Of a stretch of 21,441 bases of DNA, positions 7,777 through 14,700 are shown piece after piece. Under the pieces are notes generated by a model, which was not told the DNA's origin, made no database searches, and worked only from the letters and a program-made list of their open reading frames with translations. The translations under genes were made by a program, and so were the position numbers. The DNA lies in NCBI GenBank assembly GCA_017987425.1, contig JAGNTT010000019.1:1-21441 (forward strand). Direction: 5' to 3'. Numbering within the stretch: position 1 is the stretch's first letter; each line of letters opens with the position of its first letter. This DNA is from Candidatus Omnitrophota bacterium. Its GTDB lineage: Bacteria > Omnitrophota > Gorgyraeia > Zapsychrales > Fredricksoniimonadaceae.

Positions 7777-8283
7777 ATGACACATATGAAACCAAATCAC
7801 AGTGAGCCTATTCATCCCCAAACCAGAATAGGGCATGTTCATCTAAAAGTATCCGATCTTGAGCGTTCCATTAAGTTCTACACGGAAGTTTTGGGATTTG
7901 AAGTGACAACCCGCATGGGGAGCGGCGCTGCTTTCCTTTCAGCGGGCGGGTATCACCATCACATCGGCCTCAATACGTGGGAAAGCCAGGACGGGACAGC
8001 TCCTTCGCCCAAGAATACCGGCCTGTACCATCTGGCCATATTGATGCCCGACCGCAAAGAATTGGCCCGGGCCCTCAAACGCTTATCCGATCATCAGTGG
8101 CCTATCGAAGGCGCCGCGGACCACGGTGTCAGCGAGGCCGTCTACTTAAGAGACCCCGACAATAACGGCATTGAACTGTACGCCGATCGCCCCAGAGAAC
8201 AGTGGCCGCACACAGATCATGGCGGGCTTGTGATGTACTCAAAGCCGCTGGATCTGGACGGTCTGCTTGAAGAGTTAAAGTAA
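7777..8283 (+). CDS. VOC-superfamily dioxygenase/glyoxalase (CatE-like)
   Basis: A 168-residue vicinal oxygen chelate protein with the paired beta-alpha-beta-beta-beta layout. Likely metal ligands are His22 in IGHVHLKVSDL, His85 in LYHLAILMP and Glu133 in NNGIELYAD. The blocks SIKFYTEVLGF, HHIGLNTW and DHGVSEAVYLRDPDNNGIEL match the catechol 2,3-dioxygenase CatE/YfiE-like branch, which normally has a longer, two-module protein; this one is a single module plus a tail with a second His (HTDHGG). The role could be ring cleavage or just a VOC enzyme of unknown substrate. Start ATG at 7777 has a weak site (GCGGTGAG); ATG at 7786 is an alternative. It stands alone, with the next promoter at 8339. 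Confidence 0.88.
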   Translation: MTHMKPNHSEPIHPQTRIGHVHLKVSDLERSIKFYTEVLGFEVTTRMGSGAAFLSAGGYHHHIGLNTWESQDGTAPSPKNTGLYHLAILMPDRKELARALKRLSDHQWPIEGAADHGVSEAVYLRDPDNNGIELYADRPREQWPHTDHGGLVMYSKPLDLDGLLEELK

Positions 8284-8338
8284 GCAAAAAGGGTTCTACG
8301 CGCTTTAACCGGTGTTCAAACTTCTCCACGCTAATTGT

Positions 8339-8367
8339 TTGGCGGGGTTTTTGTTTTGTGCTATAGT
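8339..8367 (+). promoter_or_regulatory. Candidate sigma70-type promoter for the PAS kinase operon
   Basis: TTGGCG at 8339-8344 and TATAGT at 8362-8367 are separated by 17 bases, good matches to -35 and -10 elements. Transcription would begin near 8374, giving a leader of about 27 bases before the ATG at 8401. Confidence 0.5.
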
Positions 8368-8400
8368 CGTGGCAGTTAACTCTCAGGTTTGATAATTCTT

Positions 8401-9831
8401 ATGAACGCCTTCAGTCTCGATTATACCAATATCCGTAATGCCCTCGACGAGGCGGCCATTCTGGCAATCACGGATGCCCAAGGCAAGATCATCTTCGCCA
8501 ACGATAAGTTTTGTCAGATCTCCAAATATTCCAGGGAAGAATTAATCGGCCAAGACCACCGGATCATCAATTCCAAACACCATCCCAAAGAATTCTTTCG
8601 TGATTTATGGCGCACGATCGCCGGCGGCAAGGTCTGGCGCGGGGAGCTCTGTAACCGCGCCAAGAACGGCGACATCTACTGGGTCGATACGACCATAATT
8701 CCCGTCCTCAATGAAAACGGCAAGCCCTATCAATACATGGCCATCCGCTATGATATTACCGAGCACAAAAAGATCCTTGCGGCTAACAATCTAAACGCCT
8801 ATGAGTATGCCAACATCCGCAACGCGCTGGATGAGGCCGCGATCCTGGCTGTCACCGATGTGCACGGCAAGATCATCTATGCCAATGATAAATTTTGTCA
8901 GATCTCTAAATATTCCAGAGAAGAATTAATCGGCCAAGACCACCGCATCATCAATTCCGGCCATCATCCGAAAGAATACATACGAAACCTCTGGCGCACC
9001 ATTGCCGGGGGCAAGGTCTGGCGTGGGGAATTTCGCAATCGCGCCAAAGACGGTACTACCTATTGGGTCGATACGACCATCATTCCCATCCTCAATGATA
9101 ACGGCAAGCCCTACCAATACATGGCCATCCGTTATGACATTACTGAACACAAAAAAGCGCAGGAGGCGATCGCGCGCATTCCTCAGCAGATCCTTCAGGG
9201 ACAGGAAGAAGAACGGTTGAGGATCGCCAAGGAAATCCATGATGATCTAGGACAGTTGATGATTGCGTTGAAATTATCGCTTGTCAGTGAAACCATGGAT
9301 TTAACGGCCAAATATCCGGAATTAAAAAAGTTGTCGGCCAATCTGAAGGTTAAAGTCAACAGGATCATTGATAAAACCAGAGACCTGTCTCATGAACTTT
9401 CTCCATTGGGATTGCAGCACATCAGTCTAGTTGGGTCGATGAAAGAGCTGATTGAATCCATGAATGTTGACAAGAGCACGGCATTTAAGTTTTCGCAAAG
9501 GAATCTGATTGATGTCGATCTGGGCGAGAAAAAGATCATGATATACAGGATCGTGCAAGGGGCTCTGATGAACAGCGTGAAACATGCCAAGGCAAAGAAT
9601 GTGAGCGTCCATATGAGTCTGCAAAAGGATAAGGTTCATTTGACGGTCAAAGACGACGGCAAAGGCTTCAATGTTCATGAAAAAAGAAAAGGCGGCGGTT
9701 TGGGCCTGGCTCTTATGAAAGAACGGGCCGCGCTGATTAACGGGAGTTTAACGATTAAATCCGCCGTTGGGGCCGGAACGGAATTAAGTCTTGTTGTGCC
9801 CATCGAGGAGTTGAACCATGACAAAAAGTAA
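8401..9831 (+). CDS. Soluble PAS-PAS sensor histidine kinase (HisKA_3/NarX-LiaS type)
   Basis: A cytoplasmic sensor kinase with no membrane segment. Two PAS domains (about residues 8-124 and 136-252) are followed by a HisKA_3 dimer/phosphoacceptor region with His280 in KEIHDDLGQ and an HATPase_c domain (RIVQGALMNSVKHAKA, DDGKGF, GGLGLALMKERA). The N-box reads QGAL where QEAL is usual in this class. The PAS pattern WRGELCNRAKNGDIYWVDTTI resembles Aer-like redox PAS domains, so a flavin or redox signal is possible but unproven. Start: ATG at 8401 was chosen over the in-frame TTG at 8389; neither has a strong Shine-Dalgarno sequence. The stop overlaps the next gene by 14 bases, so kinase and NarL-type regulator are translationally coupled and form a pair. 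Confidence 0.93.
   Translation: MNAFSLDYTNIRNALDEAAILAITDAQGKIIFANDKFCQISKYSREELIGQDHRIINSKHHPKEFFRDLWRTIAGGKVWRGELCNRAKNGDIYWVDTTIIPVLNENGKPYQYMAIRYDITEHKKILAANNLNAYEYANIRNALDEAAILAVTDVHGKIIYANDKFCQISKYSREELIGQDHRIINSGHHPKEYIRNLWRTIAGGKVWRGEFRNRAKDGTTYWVDTTIIPILNDNGKPYQYMAIRYDITEHKKAQEAIARIPQQILQGQEEERLRIAKEIHDDLGQLMIALKLSLVSETMDLTAKYPELKKLSANLKVKVNRIIDKTRDLSHELSPLGLQHISLVGSMKELIESMNVDKSTAFKFSQRNLIDVDLGEKKIMIYRIVQGALMNSVKHAKAKNVSVHMSLQKDKVHLTVKDDGKGFNVHEKRKGGGLGLALMKERAALINGSLTIKSAVGAGTELSLVVPIEELNHDKK
8422..8772 (+). repeat. PAS-domain direct repeat, copy 1
   Basis: First copy of a tandem coding repeat with a period of 384 bases. By hand alignment the two copies share 101 of 117 residues, from Y-T/A-NIRNALDEAA to DITEHKK. 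Stretches such as GAATTAATCGGCCAAGACCA are identical at DNA level. Confidence 0.9.
8806..9156 (+). repeat. PAS-domain direct repeat, copy 2
   Basis: Second copy, joined to the first by an 11-residue linker. Differences from copy 1 cluster around the segment SKHHPKEFF/SGHHPKEYI and the ELCNRAKNGDI/EFRNRAKDGTT stretch. Many silent changes show the duplication is not brand new. Confidence 0.9.
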
Positions 9832-10462
9832 AATCATTTTAACGGACGATCATGCAGTCGTGCGGGAGGGCTTAAAGAATCTCATTCAGAAAGATCGTGC
9901 ATTGACAGTCGTCGCCGAAGCGCAAGACGGCCAGGAGCTCTTGGACCTTCTGCCGTCGCATAAATGCGATCTGATTATTATGGATATTTCCATGCCCAAT
10001 AAAGACGGCGTGACGGCGCTTAAGGAGATCCGGCGTAAATATCCCAAGGCCAAGGTCCTTATTCTTTCCATGCTTAAGGATTTTCAGCATTTCGAAGAAG
10101 TGATGCGCCATGGGGCTTCCGGGTATATGGTTAAGGATGATGCGCCCGATCAATTGCTTTTGGCCATTAAAACCATCATTAGGGGGAATAAGTTTGTCTC
10201 TCCGTCGGTTTCCAAAGTTCTGGTCGACCGGCAATTGCGCTCGGTTGACGACGGGGAAGTGCCTTCACTGGAAATACTGACCAAACGCGAGCAGCAGGTC
10301 CTGACCATGATCGCCAAAGGCATGGCCAATAAGAATATCGCTGTCAAACTGAAACTCAGCATCCGCACCGTCGAGCATCACCGCGCCAACCTCACGGATA
10401 AGCTGGGACTTAAAACACCGGCAGCTCTAGTCAAGTATGCGATTGATAAAGGTGTCATTTGA
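9818..10462 (+). CDS. NarL/FixJ-family response regulator (receiver + LuxR HTH)
   Basis: DNA-binding response regulator, 214 residues. The receiver (1-120) has Asp10/Asp11 acid pair, phospho-acceptor Asp56 in IIMDISMP, Ser84 at the Thr/Ser switch position and Lys106 in GYMVKDDAP. The LuxR-type helix-turn-helix lies at about 150-210 (LTKREQQVLTMIAKGMANK, then SIRTVEHHRANL). The start ATG lies inside the end of the upstream kinase gene (14-base overlap), so the PAS-PAS kinase is its likely partner. All phosphorylation residues are intact. Targets are unknown. No clear terminator follows. Confidence 0.95.
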   Translation: MTKSKIILTDDHAVVREGLKNLIQKDRALTVVAEAQDGQELLDLLPSHKCDLIIMDISMPNKDGVTALKEIRRKYPKAKVLILSMLKDFQHFEEVMRHGASGYMVKDDAPDQLLLAIKTIIRGNKFVSPSVSKVLVDRQLRSVDDGEVPSLEILTKREQQVLTMIAKGMANKNIAVKLKLSIRTVEHHRANLTDKLGLKTPAALVKYAIDKGVI

Positions 10463-10889
10463 AAATATTTATCAGGAAATAATTGCCGGTAAAAGAGAGT
10501 TATTGTGAGTGTTGTCGATTGCGGTTTATTTGCGATCTATATTTTCCAGATAAGAATTTTTCCTGTGGTGAATATTGATTTTTATTGAGTCTGCTTTCGC
10601 TTATTTTATCGCTTTCATTCTCGCTTAAAGCATTTCTATGTCGTTACGTTCGCTCAGAATTGAAATTGATTAGACTTTAAAATCGCAGTAAGAAAATAAT
10701 GAAGATGTGATCTTAAAACAGCCCTTCGACAAGTAGCCTTTCGGCTCACACCACTCTCTCCAAAAATCCGGTCCTATTCATTTATCGAAACAGCCTAGGT
10801 AATCCTACCCAAGTCTTTGAGTAGTTTGACGCATATATGATTTCTTTCGGTTTTGTTATAAAGAAGGTGGACTAAATGAGGGCCGATCG
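10463..10889 (+). other. Non-coding AT-rich gap, 427 bp
   Basis: No convincing gene or RNA is visible. The first part contains several TCGCTT/CGCTTA words between about 10588 and 10655. At about 10726-10755 a motif CCCTTCGACAAGTAGCC is followed by TTTCGGCTCA, forming a small AGCC/GGCT hairpin; it looks like an intergenic repetitive element but only one copy is present here. The last part carries the leader of the DUF2582 gene with a TTGACG at 10826-10831 that lacks a properly spaced -10. Confidence 0.4.
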
Positions 10890-10893
10890 ATGA
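10876..10893 (+). other. Five-codon leader ORF coupled to the DUF2582 gene
   Basis: ATG at 10876, behind a good ribosome site (AAGAAGGTGG at 10861-10870), encodes MRADR and stops at TGA 10891-10893. The stop overlaps the ATG of the next gene as ATGA. Inside it, GAGGG at 10878-10882 is correctly placed as the ribosome site for that gene. It may be a true leader peptide or just chance ATG near the Shine-Dalgarno sequence. Confidence 0.3.
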
Positions 10894-11144
10894 TTGAACA
10901 AATTGACATCGCTGCTGACGAAATAATGGATCTGATGGAGAAATCAGAAAAGCTTCTGCTTTTAGCCAATGTTCCGACATTGATCAATCAGCCTCTGGAT
11001 GTCTTTTATATGGCTATGGGCTGGCTGATCCGTGAACATTATGTGGGCGTCAATGAGTTCGCCGGAAATAAATATGTATTCAAGGTAAACAGACAGACGC
11101 CTTTAGAAATTAAGCTTAATGGAATAAAAGGAAATTTGAATTGA
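10890..11144 (+). CDS. DUF2582-type winged-helix small protein
   Basis: An 84-residue cytoplasmic protein matching the DUF2582 winged helix-turn-helix family. The clearest block is QPLDVFYMAMGWLIREHYVG (about 35-54), the family's conserved A-x-GWL-x-RE helix. The C-terminal beta wing (NKYVFKVN) follows. Family members are small and often found near stress or chaperone genes; DNA binding is inferred from the fold and is not demonstrated. Start ATG at 10890 has GAGGG seven bases upstream. The Hsp20 pseudogene begins immediately after its stop, so the two probably once formed an operon. Confidence 0.75.
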   Translation: MIEQIDIAADEIMDLMEKSEKLLLLANVPTLINQPLDVFYMAMGWLIREHYVGVNEFAGNKYVFKVNRQTPLEIKLNGIKGNLN

Positions 11145-11145
11145 A

Positions 11146-11521
11146 TGGCCGATAGGGCGGCAAAAAGTATTTAACCAAGGAATCAGCGCGACGGGATGGA
11201 TGCCAGCGGTTGACGTCGTGGATTAAAAGGACAGTTTCCGTGTCAAAGTCTACTTGCCCGGTCTTACAAAAGAAGGGATCGAGGTGTATGTCGGCAATGG
11301 CATGCTGACGCTCAAAGGAGCGGAGAAAGAAAAAAAGAAGCCAAGGAGAAGGACTACATCCGGTCGGAACGCTATTATGGGGCTTTCCCCGGTCCTTTAC
11401 ACTCCCGGCTGGCACAGATGCCCATAAAGTCAATGCAGTTTATACAGACGGCGTGTTGGATATCACGCTTGCAAAAAAGGAGGGCGCACATACAAAACAG
11501 ATCACGGTGGGTGTTAAGTAA
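11146..11521 (+). pseudogene. Hsp20/alpha-crystallin small heat shock protein, broken
   Basis: Three frames together give a nearly complete alpha-crystallin domain: GWMPAVDVVD, a TAA at 11224-11226, then KDSFRVKVYLPGLTKEGIEV and NGMLTLKGAEKE. A one-base loss in the A-run near 11329-11336 changes frame into KEAKEKDYIRSERYYGAF. Another one-base loss in the C-run at 11387-11390 leads to RSFTLPAGTDAHKVNA, then YTDGVLDITLAKKEG and a normal end at TAA 11519. No start codon remains in frame. The functional protein would be a cytoplasmic ATP-independent chaperone. Both frameshifts lie in homopolymers, so sequencing or assembly error cannot be excluded, but the in-frame TAA supports true decay. Confidence 0.85.
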
Positions 11522-11631
11522 TGAGTAGAGCTCAGGGACTCTTGGGCCAAACCACTGTCCGGAAGTACGAAATAGAGACAGAGCCTCACAAGAGACGGAT
11601 ATTGGCCCAAGCAGTTCCCGTAAGTAAGTGA
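11521..11631 (+). other. 36-codon ORF starting on the Hsp20 stop (TAATG)
   Basis: ATG at 11521 overlaps the Hsp20 pseudogene stop and runs 36 codons to TGA at 11629. It lies across the inverted repeat 11541-11611 and resembles no family I know. It may be chance, since 36 open codons are not rare. Confidence 0.15.
11541..11611 (+). repeat. 10-bp inverted repeat in the leader of the ybaK-like gene
   Basis: CTTGGGCCAA at 11541-11550 is perfectly complementary to TTGGCCCAAG at 11602-11611, with CTGTC and GACAG nested inside. An alternative pairing of CTCTTG (11538-11543) with CAAGAG (11588-11593) competes with it. It ends 38 bases before the start codon at 11650, so it could form a structured mRNA leader or be a paired protein-binding site. 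Confidence 0.4.
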
Positions 11632-11649
11632 ACAATAAGGAGGCTATCC

Positions 11650-12141
11650 ATGCCGACTCGACGATTAAGAGATTTTTTAGACGGTCATAAAATCCGGTAT
11701 AAAGTGATCAATCATTCGTCGGCTTATTCGGCTCTCGAGGCGGCTCAATCGGCTCACATTTCAGGACGGGAAATTGCCAAGACGGTTATCCTGAAGTTCG
11801 AGAATACAACGGTGATGGCAGTGTTGCCGGCATCAAGCAGGATCAACTTTGAATTTTTTAAAGCGTTATATGATACCCAGTATGTCAGACTGGCCACAGA
11901 AGACGAAATCCGTATCATGTTTCCGGACTGCGAGATCGGCGCCATGCCGCCGTTCGGAAATTTATATTCTATTGATGTGTGTGTGGCGCAGCAGCTGACT
12001 GAGGACGACGAAATCGCTTTTAATGCCGGTAATTTTCACCAGTTGCTTCAGATGAAATATACGGATTTTGAACGACTGGTGCGTCCCATTGTCCTTGATT
12101 TTGCCCTTGAGGCGTCAGAACTTGAGGGGAGATCATTATGA
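11650..12141 (+). CDS. YbaK/ProX/EbsC-family aminoacyl-tRNA deacylase-like protein
   Basis: A 163-residue cytoplasmic protein with the YbaK fold, which clears mischarged aminoacyl-tRNAs (for example Ala-tRNA-Pro or Cys-tRNA-Pro) in known members. Signatures are GREIAKTVILK with Lys44 (about 39-49), LPASSRIN, and the C-terminal FPDCEIGAMPPFGN (about 91-104) followed by SIDVCVA and FNAGNFHQLLQM. The substrate is not predictable, and many standalone members of the family are uncharacterised. Start ATG at 11650 is preceded by a strong AAGGAGG seven to eight bases upstream. Its TGA overlaps the ATG of the CoA-transferase fusion (ATGA at 12138-12141), so the two are co-translated. Confidence 0.9.
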   Translation: MPTRRLRDFLDGHKIRYKVINHSSAYSALEAAQSAHISGREIAKTVILKFENTTVMAVLPASSRINFEFFKALYDTQYVRLATEDEIRIMFPDCEIGAMPPFGNLYSIDVCVAQQLTEDDEIAFNAGNFHQLLQMKYTDFERLVRPIVLDFALEASELEGRSL

Positions 12142-14012
12142 CTAGCGGATCATATGTGTTTAGAAAGAAAAACACAAAGTGGTGCGATGCGGACACGGCT
12201 GTCAGAAATATCAGGAAAGGCGGAAGGATTCTGGTCGGATCCGGAGGCGCCGAACCGCAGCGCCTTGTGGCGGCGCTGGTCAGAAATGCGGCACATTTCC
12301 GTGATAATGAAATCGCGCATCTTCTCACGCTCGGAATCGCGCCTTACACCGATCCGCAATATTCGGCCGCGTTCCGTCATAACGCGTTCTTTATAGGTCC
12401 CAATGTCCGCGAAGCCGTTTGTCAGGGTATGGCTGATTACACGCCTGTCTTTCTGTCGGATATCCCCGGGCTCTTTAAAAGCGGGCAGATGCCGATTCAT
12501 TGTGCGATTATCCAGGTAGGGCGTCCGGATTTACAGGGTATGGTTTCATTGGGAATCAGCGTCGACATCCTGCCTTCCGCCATCGCCAGCGCGGATATCG
12601 TAATCGCTCAGATGAATAAATTTATGCCGGAAACTTACGGCGAATCAAAGATCCCTTTAAGTTGTATTGATTATGTGGTCGAGGCTGATGAACCGCTGGC
12701 AGGTCTTGCGCTTCAATATCCCGATGACACATCTATCCAATTGGCGGAGCAAATTAAACGTTATGTTCGCGATGGCGACACCCTGCAGATCGGCATCGGT
12801 TCATTGCCCAACGCCATCTTGAAAAGTTTGAATAATAAAAATGACCTGGGGATTCATTCCGAAGTTGTATCCGATGAAATTATCGAGCTTTATCGTAACG
12901 GAAATATCACCAATCTTAAAAAGGGCATTAATGAAGGCGTTTCCGTCGTCAGTTTCGTCATGGGCACGCGGGATCTTTATGGATTTGTCGGTCTTAATCC
13001 GGATTTCAGGTTCATGCCGTCCGAGTATGTGAACAATCCTTGCGTGATCGCTCAGAATAAAAATATGGTTTCAATCAATTCGGCGTTGCAGATCGACTTG
13101 ACCGGGCAGGTTTGCGCGGATTCCATCGGTTGTAAATTTTACAGCGGTTTCGGCGGACAAGTGGATTTTATAAGGGGTGCCAGAATGTCCGATGGCGGAC
13201 GGTCGTTTATTGCTTTGCCGTCGACAGCCCAAAACGGGACCGTGTCGCGCATAGTGGCAACTCTCAACGAAGGGGCCGGGGTGGTCACCTCTCGCGCCGA
13301 CGTAGACTATGTGGCGACAGAATACGGAGTGGCATATCTGCACGGAAAGACCATCCGCGAACGCGGGCTGGCTTTAACGCAGATCGCCCATCCCAATTTC
13401 CGCGATGAACTGCTCGATGGTCTTAAACAAAGGCATTATGTTTATCTGGACCAGAAAACGGTCAAGGATGACGGAAGTCCTGCCAAAGCTTTGATTCCGT
13501 ACTCTAGTCAGTTCAAGGACAGATTGCTTTATTTCCGGCCTTTGGCACCGTGCGATGAAAAAGCGCTTCAGGACTTTTTTTACAGCCACGCCCCGGAAAC
13601 CGTTTACGCGCGCTATCTGAAAGAGGTTGATGCGCTGCCGCATGCCGAAGCGCTGGAACGCGTGTCGGTTGACTACACCAAAGATATGGCATTAGCTGGA
13701 TTTGATTCCCCGGAACCGTATGGACAGATGGTGTGCGTCGGACGTTATTTAAGCTCAGGCGACGCGGCTGAAATGGCGCTTGTCGTAAGAGAGGACTTTC
13801 AACAGAATGGAATAGGCCGGTTCCTTGTAAGTACGCTCATTAAAGCAGCGCACAAGCATGGGCTGAAAAAAATAACGGCCAGCATAGGGCGGACAAATTT
13901 ATCTATGTTGAATATTGTCAGGAATTCGGGATTTACGGTCGAGAATAGCAGCTGTGTCGACGGATACGAAGCTTGTCTTGTTTTATCTCCGGACATGGCA
14001 ATGAAAGAGTGA
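12138..14012 (+). CDS. Acetyl-CoA hydrolase/CoA-transferase fused to GNAT acetyltransferase
   Basis: A 624-residue fusion. Residues about 15-440 form an acetyl-CoA hydrolase/transferase (4-hydroxybutyrate CoA-transferase-like) with VGSGGAEPQ at the N-terminus, IGIGSLPNAIL (about 218-228), the likely catalytic Glu242 in GIHSEVVSDEI and GGQVDFIRGA. This class uses a glutamate to carry CoA as a thioester. From about 465 on (FRPLAPCDE) a GNAT domain follows, with the acetyl-CoA loop VVREDFQQNGIGRFL at about 550. The same fusion is known in other bacteria, but its physiological substrates are unclear; it may acetylate proteins with acetyl-CoA formed in place. It is coupled to the YbaK-like gene by a 4-base overlap and followed after 3 bases by the GemA-like gene. 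Confidence 0.92.
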   Translation: MTSGSYVFRKKNTKWCDADTAVRNIRKGGRILVGSGGAEPQRLVAALVRNAAHFRDNEIAHLLTLGIAPYTDPQYSAAFRHNAFFIGPNVREAVCQGMADYTPVFLSDIPGLFKSGQMPIHCAIIQVGRPDLQGMVSLGISVDILPSAIASADIVIAQMNKFMPETYGESKIPLSCIDYVVEADEPLAGLALQYPDDTSIQLAEQIKRYVRDGDTLQIGIGSLPNAILKSLNNKNDLGIHSEVVSDEIIELYRNGNITNLKKGINEGVSVVSFVMGTRDLYGFVGLNPDFRFMPSEYVNNPCVIAQNKNMVSINSALQIDLTGQVCADSIGCKFYSGFGGQVDFIRGARMSDGGRSFIALPSTAQNGTVSRIVATLNEGAGVVTSRADVDYVATEYGVAYLHGKTIRERGLALTQIAHPNFRDELLDGLKQRHYVYLDQKTVKDDGSPAKALIPYSSQFKDRLLYFRPLAPCDEKALQDFFYSHAPETVYARYLKEVDALPHAEALERVSVDYTKDMALAGFDSPEPYGQMVCVGRYLSSGDAAEMALVVREDFQQNGIGRFLVSTLIKAAHKHGLKKITASIGRTNLSMLNIVRNSGFTVENSSCVDGYEACLVLSPDMAMKE

Positions 14013-14015
14013 TTT

Positions 14016-14216
14016 ATGACAAAAATATCGCAAAAGAAACTGGCGGTTATTGACCTTGCCAGGCAGCAATTGCACTTAAGTGATGAAGAGTATCGCCTGA
14101 TCATGCAGGAAACGGCAGGTGTGGAATCAGCCAAAGAATTGGATGACGAACAATTTCTGCGGATTATGACTTCACTGTACGCTGCTGATACGATTTGGCC
14201 AATGACCAAGGCATGA
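14016..14216 (+). CDS. Mu gp16/GemA-like small protein (DUF1018)
   Basis: A 66-residue protein whose central part, KLAVIDLARQQLHLSDEEYR followed by LIMQETAGVESAKELDDEQF, follows the pattern of the Mu gp16/GemA (DUF1018) domain: a helix with A-x-x-x-L-L, then D-x-x-YR and G-x-x-SAKEL. GemA in phage Mu modulates host gene expression and DNA gyrase-linked functions. Here there are no phage genes nearby, the protein is much shorter than Mu GemA (about 170 residues) and it sits 3 bases behind the CoA-transferase::GNAT gene, so it is a chromosomal operon member. It is predicted to be helical and cytoplasmic. Start ATG is preceded by AAAGAGTG. Function is unknown; the family assignment is by pattern only. 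Confidence 0.7.
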   Translation: MTKISQKKLAVIDLARQQLHLSDEEYRLIMQETAGVESAKELDDEQFLRIMTSLYAADTIWPMTKA

Positions 14217-14239
14217 CTAAAAGGCGGCAGATGTTCATT

Positions 14240-14271
14240 GAATCCCTGTCTGAATAATTTGGCCGGGATTC
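14240..14271 (+). terminator. Possible Rho-independent terminator of the ybaK-like operon
   Basis: GAATCCC at 14240-14246 pairs perfectly with GGGATTC at 14265-14271 around an 18-base loop, followed by TTTGATTT. It lies 24 bases after the GemA-like stop. The loop is long and the T-run broken, so strength is uncertain. Confidence 0.45.
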
Positions 14272-14365
14272 TTTGATTTGGCCCATATTATATTCAAACA
14301 TCATGAGTTTGATCCTCAAAACTTGAACCATCAAGATAGCGGTCATCACAGCAATCCCTCAATAA

Positions 14366-14665
14366 TTTCCGCGATCACCAGCATCCCCTCGAAACAGCTT
14401 AATCCCCGCATGGGTAGTACTACTTATCCTTGCAGGTAATCCATCCCACATACAAAAAATCTTAAGAGAATATAATAAAGTCGTCTCACGAATTGAATAT
14501 CCCAGCAATAACCTGCGCCTTTGGCGGAGCTGCCTATTGGTTGCGGCTTTTCCGGGAAGTGTCTTTATAAGCGCAACTGCTTTGCTGGGTGCAGTTTATC
14601 GATCACAAAAGTTCTGTCGGCTTTTGGATTTGAGAATGAAATATGAGCAGGTCCTTAGCGGATAG
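14366..14665 (+). other. 99-codon open frame without start, possible membrane-protein remnant
   Basis: Between TAA at 14363 and TAG at 14663 one frame stays open with two hydrophobic stretches (IPAWVVLLILAG, then SCLLVAAFPGSVFISATALL) joined by a charged helix-like segment (IQKILREYNKVVSRIEY). There is no ATG before the last nine codons and no ribosome site. This might be the last part of a lost membrane-protein gene, in keeping with other decayed genes in this window. The rest of the 552-base gap 14217-14768 holds the putative terminator at 14240 and a promoter near 14701. Confidence 0.25.
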
Positions 14666-14700
14666 GTAGTGATACCTACATATGCTCGTAAATCGTCGGA

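Noticed and set aside
8389..8400. TTG start for the PAS-PAS kinase
   Set aside because: ATG at 8401 is a better codon and the extra four residues add nothing recognisable; neither has a good ribosome site, so this is not fully settled.
10726..10780. On the minus strand, GGAGAGAGTGGTGTGAG resembles the start of a tRNA-Ser
   Set aside because: No anticodon stem, T-loop or CCA-end pairing follows; only a few bases match.
14501..14589. CCCAGCAA / TTGCTGGG inverted repeat with inner hairpins, looking like a three-way RNA junction or riboswitch
   Set aside because: An 8-bp match at this spacing is expected by chance in a gap of this size, the inner stems are only 4-5 bp, it does not match the c-di-GMP riboswitch consensus as I know it, and the same bases may be a decayed coding frame.
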